The notes under the pieces: generated by a model
What the model was told of the DNA's origin: nothing
Database searches by the model: none
The model's input: only the letters and a program-made list of their open reading frames with translations
Part shown: positions 15,777 to 23,128 of the stretch, piece by piece
Numbering within the stretch: the first letter of the stretch is position 1
How the letters are laid out: each line of letters begins with the position of its first letter
Position numbers and translations under genes: made by a program
Assembly: GCA_902826395.1 (NCBI GenBank)
Contig: CADEER010000006.1
Span: 57,505 to 90,894 of the forward strand
Direction of reading: 5' to 3'
Length of the DNA: 33,390 nucleotides
DNA from: an uncultured bacterium
GTDB lineage: Bacteria; Desulfobacterota; Binatia; HRBIN30; CADEER01

Positions 15777-17302
15777 CTCCGCCCCTGGCCCCTGGCCCCC
15801 GATCCCTGGCCCCTGACGACATTCCTACCCAACATCATCACCGCCAAAACGAGCAGCAGCGGCCACGCGCCGCCGGTCGCCGCCGGCGCGATCGTCAGGC
15901 AGCCTTCGCCGCGCACTTCGAAGAAGCCGGGCGTCGTGGTGATGGTCGGGGTTGAAGTGCGCGTTGGGCCTTCGGTCCTGGTCGGCGTCTCGGTCGGCGT
16001 CTCCGTCGGTGTCGACGTCTGGGTCGGAGTGCCGGTTTCAGCGGGCGTCAGGGTGACCGTCGGCGTTACGGTCGGAGTGAAGGTCGCGATAGCGATGTTG
16101 TTGCTGAGGAACATATTGATCGAGCCGCCGTCCTGGTTGCCGACGGCGATGTCGAGCTCGGTGTCGCCGTCGAAGTCGGCGACCATCAGCGTTGCCGGTC
16201 CACCGCCCGTGGGGTAGTCGCCGTTCGGCGTCAGGCCGAGATTGCTCCCCCGGTACAGCAGCATGCGGTTGCCGGCGGCATCGGCGGCAATGACGTCGAG
16301 GCGTCCATCGCGATCGAGATCCCCCAGCGCGACGTCGGAGGGGGAGAATCCCGCCGCGTAGTCGCCGCCGTCCTCGACCGCGTAGCCGTTCGGACCGCCT
16401 TGCACGCCAATCAGCACCCGCAGCTCGCCCTCTTCCGCACCCGTGCCGACGAGGACGATGTCGGGAGTGCCGTCGTTGTCGAGATCGCGACCGAGCGTTT
16501 GCGGATCCGCGATCGCGAACGCCGCGAGCTGCAGCTCCGGTGCCTCGAAGAGCAGTTGGCGATCGAGGAACAGGTTCGGAGGAGCCGGGGTGCCGGTCGG
16601 TGTCGGCGGCGGATTCGGATTTTGCCGAAAGAGCTGCAGCCGGCCTCCCTGGTCGAGCACCACGACATCGAGCAGCGTGTCGCCGTCCACGTCCGCCACG
16701 GCGAGCGAGTCGACGGCGTTGCCGACGCGCAGCGACTGGAACGAGGGGGTGATCGCCCCGGGGCCAATGATCTCGACGGAGTTGTCGCCGATGGTACCCA
16801 CCAACAATTCGCATCGGCTGTTCGAGTTGCCGCTGCAACTCCCGACACCGTCTCCGTCGATATCGGCGGCGACGATGGCGCTGGCGTCGAGCCCGCTGAT
16901 CGCGCGGCCAGCCGAGGCCGCGCCTCCGAGGCCGTCGCCGAAGAACACGGCCGCACGGCTCACACTGGCGACGGCGATATCCAGGTTCAGGTCGTCGTTG
17001 TCGAACAGCACGTCGAGGTCACGGGGACCATTATCGGTCAGGGTCGTCACCGTCGTCGCGCGCGAGCAGTCGACGCGCCGCAACGCGATCGGGTCCAGAA
17101 CGATCAGCGAGACGGAGTCGCCGTCGGTGTCGGCGACCACCAGGTCAGGGATGAAATCGGCGCGATTGAGATTGCCGACGACGCCCACGTCGATCGACGA
17201 GAGCCCCGTCTGGCCGCCGGTGATCGCGCAGGTCTGAAACGTCTGCGCGCCGGCGGTGCCGGCCAGCAATGCGATCGCCAAAAGCGAGATGCCGTGTTTC
17301 AC
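15773..17302 (-). CDS. Secreted FG-GAP repeat protein with Thr-Pro linker and Cys-containing C-terminal anchor
   Basis: GTG 17302 is preferred as start because GGGAG lies 8-12 bases upstream; ATG 17320, six codons earlier, is the alternative. A signal peptide (HGISLLAIALLAGTAGAQ) precedes repeated FG-GAP loops such as DLDRDGRLDVIAADAAG and DFDGDTELDIAVGNQDG. A TPT linker of about 50 residues follows, then GEGC, a hydrophobic stretch (WPLLLVLAVMML) and a basic tail. This Cys-hydrophobic-Arg end resembles MYXO-CTERM-type sorting signals. The final about 13 residues (VRGQGSGARGQGR) are encoded by the right arm of element E2, so the original tail was probably shorter. The start follows the larger FG-GAP gene by 21 bp, likely as one operon. 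Confidence 0.85.
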   Translation of the reverse strand: MKHGISLLAIALLAGTAGAQTFQTCAITGGQTGLSSIDVGVVGNLNRADFIPDLVVADTDGDSVSLIVLDPIALRRVDCSRATTVTTLTDNGPRDLDVLFDNDDLNLDIAVASVSRAAVFFGDGLGGAASAGRAISGLDASAIVAADIDGDGVGSCSGNSNSRCELLVGTIGDNSVEIIGPGAITPSFQSLRVGNAVDSLAVADVDGDTLLDVVVLDQGGRLQLFRQNPNPPPTPTGTPAPPNLFLDRQLLFEAPELQLAAFAIADPQTLGRDLDNDGTPDIVLVGTGAEEGELRVLIGVQGGPNGYAVEDGGDYAAGFSPSDVALGDLDRDGRLDVIAADAAGNRMLLYRGSNLGLTPNGDYPTGGGPATLMVADFDGDTELDIAVGNQDGGSINMFLSNNIAIATFTPTVTPTVTLTPAETGTPTQTSTPTETPTETPTRTEGPTRTSTPTITTTPGFFEVRGEGCLTIAPAATGGAWPLLLVLAVMMLGRNVVRGQGSGARGQGRR

Positions 17303-17323
17303 GTGAGCTCTCCCATGCATGAC

Positions 17324-20140
17324 TCAGTCCACCTCGCGACGCCGACGCCGCCCCGCCCACAGCGCGGCGAGGCCGAGCGATAGCGCCGCGGGCGTGTCCG
17401 TCGCTTGCGAATCGGCGATCGCGCAGCCGCCGGAGAGTTGGAATGTCCCGGGCTTGGGCACCGTCGGTGTCCTCGACGGAGTCACCGGTGTCGAGGTAGG
17501 CACCGTCCCAGTAGCGGTCGGCGTGGCGGTGGAGATTGGTGCTTCCGTTGCTGGCGTTACCGGCGTCGGAGTCATGGTAATCGTTGGTGTGGGCGTCGGC
17601 GGCGGCTCGCTGCTGATCAGGATCGAAACCGTGCCATCGCCGTTGGCGGTGACGACATCGTTCTGGGTGTCGAGGTCGACGTCCGCCGTCGCCAGATCGC
17701 GCGGCAGCGGGCCGGTCGCAAGCGGCGCCAGCGACCTGGCGATGCCGCCGGCGGCGTCGCCGAGGCCGAAGACGAGCTGGGCGGTGTCCGGTAGTGAGAC
17801 GACGACGTCGAGCGCCGCATCGAGCGGATCGAAGAACATCGTCGACGCCGCGCTCGCCTGGACGAACAGCGGAAAAGCCAGGACACGCGTCGGCGAGCTC
17901 AGCGTGGCGGTGGTGAGGAGAATCCGCGCCGCCGGCGTCCGGTCGGCGAGGAACACGTCGGCGAGTGCGTCGTCGTTGAAGAATCCGGTTTGCAGCGAAA
18001 CAACCGGGGCCGGCACGGTGGCGGTGCCGGTCGTCGAGAAGGTCGGCCGGCCGCCGGATGGAGCTCCTTGCACCAGGTACAACACGCCGCTATCCGTGCC
18101 GACAACGATGTCGACTCGCCCGTCGCCAGTGACGTCGCCGGCCGAGATCGACCGTGAGCGCGCGTTGATCGGCTGAGTAACCACGGTAAAAGCCGCGCCG
18201 CCGGGGTTGCCATAGAGGATGCTGATCGAGTTCGCCCCGTCGTTGGCCACCAGAACATCGGTCGTATCGTCGCCGTCGATGTCGAGCTCCCGACGCATTT
18301 CGGCGCCGATCGGATTGGCGGCGTAGTCGGTGACGATCTGCACCGGATTGCCGGGCACTGTCGCCTGCAGGGTCGCAATCGGCACCGGCACGCCCTGACC
18401 GTTGATCTGCAGGAAGGAGACCAGGCCGGGCCGCGCGACGGCGATCTCGAGGTCGCCGTCGCCGTCGGTGTCCAGCACCGCCAGATCGCCGGCGCCGGAG
18501 AGCGCCTCCGACATCACCGAGCTGGGCGGATCGGTCGGCGGATCACCGGCGCGCTGATCGCGCGCGCAGGCGCGCAAGTCTGCAGTGCCGGTATTGTAGA
18601 TGATGTGGACACGGCTGCCGTCCGAGACGGCTATGTCCGGTCCGCCACCGTTAAGATCCGCGACCACGACGCCGCGCGCCGCATCGGCCGCACCAACATT
18701 AGATATGTTGTAGTCGCACCGCCCCAGCCCAGCCGTCGGCACCGGAGTCCGCGTCGCCGTCGGCGGCGGCATCGTGCGGGTAGCGGTGGGCCCGGTCGCC
18801 GTCGGGGATCTCGGTGGTGTCGGTGTGCCCACAAGCGGCGTACTCGGTGTGGCCGTCGCCTGATCCCGCACATTCAGAGCGACTCGAAGTTCCTGACCTT
18901 CGGCAGCTAGACCGACGAGATCTAGCAAGCCGTCTCGGTCGATGTCCGCGACCTGGAGGACTTCAGCACCGTTGACCCGAGGGAATCCATCGGAAACACC
19001 TACCGCTCCTACCCCTCCACTCAGGTCTCCGGACTCGTTGCCCGAAATGTAGGAGAGCTCCGAACTGTCGGAGAACACGACGTCCGGCGTCCCATCGCCG
19101 TCAAAGTCCCCTGTCGCAATGCCGTTTGGAATAAACGGTGCATCGAAGTTCGTGCTGGTAAATCGCCGATTGCTGCCAAGTCCCACAAATGTAGTCGCGT
19201 TGAAGTCAAACTGTTGGTCGTTCACTCCCAGAAAATCGTCCGGGCCGGTGTTGTTGAAGTTCGTCACAGCAAACCGGGCTTCCTCGTCTCCGGCAGGCAA
19301 TGCCTGGCTGAGCGAATCGAGAGTGAAATTACCCGCGCCATCACCGTAGATCAGATACGCCACGCCCGTGGGATCGGCGGCAACGACGTCGGTGTTCCCG
19401 TCACCGTCAAAGTCCCCTGTTCGAATATCCGAGACGACAGCATCCTCGAACACGTCGCTGATGATGACGACTTCTGTCGGACATGGGACCAGCATGCCTC
19501 CGTCGTTACAAACAAAGAGGATCTCATCATCGTCCGCTAGTGCGACATCGGCCGCGCCATCCTCGTCAAAATCCGCCGACACAGCCCCAGATATGAAGTC
19601 AGCAAGGTCCTCCACGAAATCGATGGCTTGATCCGGCTGAGCGAACCCACCCTCGCCATCGCCGATCAGCAGGGCGATGTCGCCCGAGTCGTCAGTTACA
19701 AACAGGTCGATATTTCCATCAGGTGCCCCCTGATTCTGATCGAAAGGACCCGTAAAGTCGGCCGCCACAACTGCGATTGGGTCGAGCACCTCTCCAGGCT
19801 CGACTCCGATCGGCTCTTCGAAGGTACCGTCCCCATTTCCGAGGTGCACATTGACGATGCTATCTTCGTTGTTGATCGCTACGATGTCGGGACCGTCGCC
19901 GTCGACATCGGCGATCGCGAACGTATTATAGCGCGGCACGTCAAAGGGAATCGGTCCCGTCAAATCGATCACCGGCTCGTCCAAGATCTGGGAGACACGA
20001 AATCGAGCGCCGCCTGTTGTTTGGCTGAGGCCCTTCGGAGCGTGAACAACGGTCATCACGAACAGAAGGAACAGCCCAACCAACGCGATAGGCGAACACC
20101 ATCTAAACCCGACCTTCAGTAAACGCCTCACGCGCATCAT
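17324..20140 (-). CDS. Large two-part FG-GAP protein with internal and C-terminal Thr-Pro linkers and Cys-containing tail
   Basis: ATG 20140 (or 20137) is chosen because GAGGAG lies directly before it; the frame runs on to 20203 from a TTG. The protein is about 938 residues, with a signal or anchor segment near residues 15-40. Part one is an FG-GAP propeller paralogous along its length to the protein at 21448-23010 (PRYNxxAxAD, FTGPFDQNxGxPDGNID, FVCNDGGMLVPC). A short TPT linker leads into a second FG-GAP part, then a final linker and the end GGCAIADSQA, a hydrophobic stretch and WAGRRRRREVD. Part one is visibly less GC-rich than part two, suggesting a fusion at the internal linker. Function: surface or extracellular binding, not further resolved. 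Confidence 0.87.
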   Translation of the reverse strand: MMRVRRLLKVGFRWCSPIALVGLFLLFVMTVVHAPKGLSQTTGGARFRVSQILDEPVIDLTGPIPFDVPRYNTFAIADVDGDGPDIVAINNEDSIVNVHLGNGDGTFEEPIGVEPGEVLDPIAVVAADFTGPFDQNQGAPDGNIDLFVTDDSGDIALLIGDGEGGFAQPDQAIDFVEDLADFISGAVSADFDEDGAADVALADDDEILFVCNDGGMLVPCPTEVVIISDVFEDAVVSDIRTGDFDGDGNTDVVAADPTGVAYLIYGDGAGNFTLDSLSQALPAGDEEARFAVTNFNNTGPDDFLGVNDQQFDFNATTFVGLGSNRRFTSTNFDAPFIPNGIATGDFDGDGTPDVVFSDSSELSYISGNESGDLSGGVGAVGVSDGFPRVNGAEVLQVADIDRDGLLDLVGLAAEGQELRVALNVRDQATATPSTPLVGTPTPPRSPTATGPTATRTMPPPTATRTPVPTAGLGRCDYNISNVGAADAARGVVVADLNGGGPDIAVSDGSRVHIIYNTGTADLRACARDQRAGDPPTDPPSSVMSEALSGAGDLAVLDTDGDGDLEIAVARPGLVSFLQINGQGVPVPIATLQATVPGNPVQIVTDYAANPIGAEMRRELDIDGDDTTDVLVANDGANSISILYGNPGGAAFTVVTQPINARSRSISAGDVTGDGRVDIVVGTDSGVLYLVQGAPSGGRPTFSTTGTATVPAPVVSLQTGFFNDDALADVFLADRTPAARILLTTATLSSPTRVLAFPLFVQASAASTMFFDPLDAALDVVVSLPDTAQLVFGLGDAAGGIARSLAPLATGPLPRDLATADVDLDTQNDVVTANGDGTVSILISSEPPPTPTPTITMTPTPVTPATEAPISTATPTATGTVPTSTPVTPSRTPTVPKPGTFQLSGGCAIADSQATDTPAALSLGLAALWAGRRRRREVD

Positions 20141-20190
20141 CTCCTCGACGGTCCGGGACAGGGGAAATTCACGCTCGTGAGCGATGCCCG

Positions 20191-20229
20191 GACAAAGACG
20201 CAAGTCTCTGGGCCGACTTGCGGTTTGTC
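20191..20229. repeat. Imperfect hairpin downstream of the nucleotidyltransferase gene
   Basis: CGCAAGTC/GACTTGCG (20199-20206, 20215-20222) form a perfect 8-bp stem, extended by GACAAA/TTTGTC across a small bulge. It lies between the stop at 20361 and the FG-GAP start at 20140, and may terminate the upstream toxin-like operon or shape the FG-GAP leader. Confidence 0.5.
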
Positions 20230-20360
20230 AACCGCGCCGGCGGTGTTGTCGGATGAGAGACCTGCCGCAAAACGCGCCGCGCGTCTCCGCGATATGGCGC
20301 ACTTCCCGGCGCGCCGTCCACGGCGAGCGTCGAGGCTGCTTCGCGAGCACCCGGTCGTCC

Positions 20361-21179
20361 TCAACTCTGGCGGGACAGCTCCGGGAGGACGCCGCGGATC
20401 GAACCCCGGTGGTAGTGAAGTGCGCCTGCGCGGACGGCCGCGCTCACCTCATCATTGCTTCCGCGATAGAGGTCGCCACGCGCGGTCAGGACGCACTGCC
20501 CCGCCTCGGCCGCCGGTAGGGCTGCGATCACGTTTACCGCCTGATCGAGGATACGATGCCACTGCCGCGACAGGTCGGCGGCATCGGGAGGCGGCCCGCC
20601 AAAGTCCAGGCTGGCGACCTCTTCTGCAGAGTAGCGCGCCGTCCGACCCGCTTCGGCGAGGATCGAAGCGGGACTGAATCCGGGATCCTTGCCGCTCGCT
20701 GCCCAGGCGAGATAGCCGAGCGGTTGGACGCGGCGGTCGCACTCGATGACGTCGACCCAGTCGCGCACCTCGAGCCGGCCGACCAGGGCGAGAACCTTGT
20801 TGGTGGCGAGATCGAAGGGATGCAGGGTTAGGCCGAAGTCCACGTGCTCGACGAGCGGGAAGAACCGGAACGCGCTGTCACGAGCCCACTCGAGGATTAC
20901 CGATTCTCCGTCGGCCGAGGCGACCGCCTCGATCAATCCCGCCCGCTGGCGACGGATTTCGAGGTCGAATCCAGCATCGCGCAGGAGTTTCGAGTCGAGG
21001 TCCCAGGACGCGTCGAGCGCGGCGTCGCTGTCGTGAAACAAGTCGACATCGCGCGACCTCCTTGCCGCGCCAATCAGTTCGTTGAGCGCCGCGCCACCCG
21101 CGACGTAGCTCTCGCCCGATCGCCGCCGTTGCTCGGCGATCAGGCGGCAGATTCGTCGCTGGATGGCGGTGAGAGACAT
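20361..21179 (-). CDS. AbiEii/AbiGii-like nucleotidyltransferase (possible toxin)
   Basis: ATG 21179 gives 272 residues; the frame is open further but upstream codons lie inside the partner gene. The N-terminal domain has the nucleotidyltransferase signature: a Gly-Gly at 28-29 followed by D-V-D at 44-46 (ARRSRDVDLF). LHPFDLATNKVLALVGR and RDWVDVIE match the AbiEii-type pattern. Proteins of this class are toxins of type IV-like systems or tRNA-modifying nucleotidyltransferases. The gene overlaps its small upstream partner by 40 bases, typical of toxin-antitoxin pairs, but the partner is not the AbiEi winged-helix antitoxin I would expect. The toxin role is inferred. Confidence 0.8.
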   Translation of the reverse strand: MSLTAIQRRICRLIAEQRRRSGESYVAGGAALNELIGAARRSRDVDLFHDSDAALDASWDLDSKLLRDAGFDLEIRRQRAGLIEAVASADGESVILEWARDSAFRFFPLVEHVDFGLTLHPFDLATNKVLALVGRLEVRDWVDVIECDRRVQPLGYLAWAASGKDPGFSPASILAEAGRTARYSAEEVASLDFGGPPPDAADLSRQWHRILDQAVNVIAALPAAEAGQCVLTARGDLYRGSNDEVSAAVRAGALHYHRGSIRGVLPELSRQS

Positions 21180-21364
21180 GCTCGAATCCGGCCGGCTCGC
21201 TGGAACGCCGCCAGGTCGCCGTACCTGGCGATCGCATTCAGGATCCGAAGCGCCGACTCGACCGATTGCGGGTAGTAGTCCTCGCGCAGATACCACAAGC
21301 ACGCGGCGCGGTACTCGTCTATGAAGTCGCGGAGCTCCGGCTCAACGGTCGCGAGCGAATCCAT
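21140..21364 (-). CDS. Small protein paired with the nucleotidyltransferase (candidate antitoxin)
   Basis: The 74-residue frame starts at ATG 21364 and its end overlaps the nucleotidyltransferase start. It contains LREDYYPQSVESALRILNAI and RYGDLAAFQRAGRIRACL, a helical, mixed-charge sequence consistent with a compact helical protein. I know no named family for it. Overlap and tight order argue for co-translation and a functional pair. It could be an antitoxin or an accessory subunit. Confidence 0.7.
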   Translation of the reverse strand: MDSLATVEPELRDFIDEYRAACLWYLREDYYPQSVESALRILNAIARYGDLAAFQRAGRIRACLSPPSSDESAA

Positions 21365-21447
21365 GCGGCATACTACCGCCTGCCTGTCCTCCGAGTCGAG
21401 TCGAACGGCGAGGCGCGGACCGATGTCGACGGCCGAAGCACCAAAAC

Positions 21448-23010
21448 TCAGCGCCTCCTCCTGCGCCGGCCCACCGCAAGAAGAATCGCGCAGCAGAGGC
21501 CCAGCCAGGACGGCGCGATCGCTTCACGGGCGGCGACGACGGCGCAGCCGTCGTCATCTGAGTCGAATGGCGCGATTGTCGGCCGCACCGTCCCGGTCCG
21601 AGTGGGCTCCGCCGTACGCGATGGCGAAGGCTCGGCGGTCGGCGATGTGGTCGGCTCGACGGTCGCGGTCGGCGAAGGACTCGCCTCGGGGGTCGCCGAC
21701 GCAGTGGGAGTCGGTATCACCGGAGTCTGCGTCGGTTGCCGGACGACGTTGAGGGCGACTTCGAGCTGAGTGCCGTCGCGGACCAGTCCCACCAAGTCCG
21801 GGAGGCCGTCATTGTTCAGATCGGCCGACTTCAGGACGAGAGCATCCGAAAGGAACCGATTGTCGATTCCCCGATCGATGATGATCTCGGCCCCGAGCGA
21901 AGTACTGAAGTCCCCCGTCCCGTCGCCTACAATGTAGGCAAGGCGCGGCGAAGTGGAGAAGAGCAGGTCGGCATCGCTGTCCTCGCTGAAGTTACCCGCA
22001 GTAATCGAAGAAGCGGGCACGGTTTCGAAGGGCAATATGCGCTGAAAATTGCGATTCGCAGCGCCCAGGGAAACCTGGGCATTGTCACCAAATTCCTCAT
22101 CGCTGACCGTTACGACGTCATCAAACCCGTCGTTGTTGAAGTCGGTCGCGGTAATACTCGCGTACAGATCAAAGGCGTCCCCAGGCACAACGATCCCCAG
22201 GCCCAGCGTGAAACGACCGCCTCCGTCGCTGAAGATCGGATAAACCAGGCCTCGGTTGCTAGCGAGCGCGGCGACATCGGGGCGATCGTCATTGTCGAAG
22301 TCGCCAACGGCGAGGTCGACGATGATTGCGTCGCCCTCGTTGTCCACTACGACGTAGGTCTCCGAGCATAACTGGAGTACCCCGTCCTCATTGCAGACGA
22401 AAGCAACCTGGTCTTGGTCGGCAAGAGCCAAGTCCAGATCGCCATTCCCATCGAAGTCGGCCGCCACGGCGCCAAAAACATCAACTGTGCCGAGCTCGTC
22501 GAGAAGCTGATCGGGCGTCGCGAAGTTGCCATCGCCGTCGCCGATCATGATCGTCACGGCGCCGAAATCATCGACCAAGGCCAGGTCGATGTTGCCATCC
22601 GGCCTGCCCTCATTTTGGTCGAACGGTCCCGTGAAGTCGCCCGGCACCACGGCAATCGGGCTGAAGGTGTTGTCGTCTGAGTCGACTGCTTCGATGGTGA
22701 CTGGGTCCTCGAAGAGGCCCGAACCGCTGCCGAAGTTCAGGTTGAGCTCATCTTGATCCGTATCCACCGTCACCAGATCGACGATGTTGTCTCGATTGAG
22801 GTCGGCGAGCGCGATCAGGTTGTAGCGGGGCGTATCCTCGGGCGGCGAATCCTCGAGGTCGATGACGAACTGGTCGATCACTTGATCGACGCGCAGGCGG
22901 ATGCTCGGGCTCACGAAGCCAGCCCCAGATCCGACCGCCGACAGCGCCACCAACGCAACGCCGGCCAAGGCGCAAGAACTCCCCCATACAATGATGGTTC
23001 GCCAGCTCAT
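21448..23010 (-). CDS. Secreted FG-GAP protein with Thr-Pro linker and Cys-containing C-terminal anchor
   Basis: ATG 23010 follows AGGAGGGG. The 520-residue protein starts with a signal peptide (WGSSCALAGVALVALSAVGSG) and then a propeller of FG-GAP loops (DFDGNGDLDLALAD, DFNNDGFDDVVTVSD). It is paralogous to part one of the neighbour at 17324-20140, sharing FTGPFDQNEGRPDGNID and FVCNEDGVLQLC. A TPT/TxEP linker leads to DDDGCAVVAA, a hydrophobic segment (SWLGLCCAILLAVG) and a six-Arg end, the clearest Cys-hydrophobic-Arg sorting tail of the set. Likely exported and attached to the cell surface after processing at the Cys region. The processing enzyme is not in the window. Confidence 0.88.
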   Translation of the reverse strand: MSWRTIIVWGSSCALAGVALVALSAVGSGAGFVSPSIRLRVDQVIDQFVIDLEDSPPEDTPRYNLIALADLNRDNIVDLVTVDTDQDELNLNFGSGSGLFEDPVTIEAVDSDDNTFSPIAVVPGDFTGPFDQNEGRPDGNIDLALVDDFGAVTIMIGDGDGNFATPDQLLDELGTVDVFGAVAADFDGNGDLDLALADQDQVAFVCNEDGVLQLCSETYVVVDNEGDAIIVDLAVGDFDNDDRPDVAALASNRGLVYPIFSDGGGRFTLGLGIVVPGDAFDLYASITATDFNNDGFDDVVTVSDEEFGDNAQVSLGAANRNFQRILPFETVPASSITAGNFSEDSDADLLFSTSPRLAYIVGDGTGDFSTSLGAEIIIDRGIDNRFLSDALVLKSADLNNDGLPDLVGLVRDGTQLEVALNVVRQPTQTPVIPTPTASATPEASPSPTATVEPTTSPTAEPSPSRTAEPTRTGTVRPTIAPFDSDDDGCAVVAAREAIAPSWLGLCCAILLAVGRRRRRR

Positions 23011-23033
23011 TTCCCCTCCTGGGTCGATCGCGG

Positions 23034-23076
23034 GCAGAGGAAACCTCTGCGTTCATCCGCGTTCATCTGCGGTTCC
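23034..23076. repeat. Hairpin plus 10-base tandem repeat
   Basis: GCAGAGG/CCTCTGC (loop AAA, 23034-23050) is followed by two GCGTTCATCY decamers (23049-23068) and the related GCGGTTCC. It lies between two FG-GAP genes on the minus strand. The TGCGTTCATC pattern resembles short dispersed repeats I have seen in environmental bacterial genomes; this is memory, not a search. Confidence 0.65.
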
Positions 23077-23128
23077 GATCTCTTCGCCGCTTCGAGGTTT
23101 CCAACTACCTCGACCTCGTGCATCGCCG

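Larger units (their letters stand above)
15254..15815. mobile_element. Inverted heptamer-array element E2 carrying a four-helix-bundle gene
   Basis: Five heptamers on the plus strand (15254-15288) are followed by TGTA, a core with the four-helix-bundle gene (15392-15760), a hairpin (15757-15776), the spacer CTCC and five heptamers on the minus strand (15781-15815). The layout copies E1 at 13663-13833. The right array is translated as the C-terminal tail of the FG-GAP protein, and the left array abuts the HMG-CoA-synthase-like start. No clear target duplication was found. Mobility is inferred from architecture. Confidence 0.7.
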
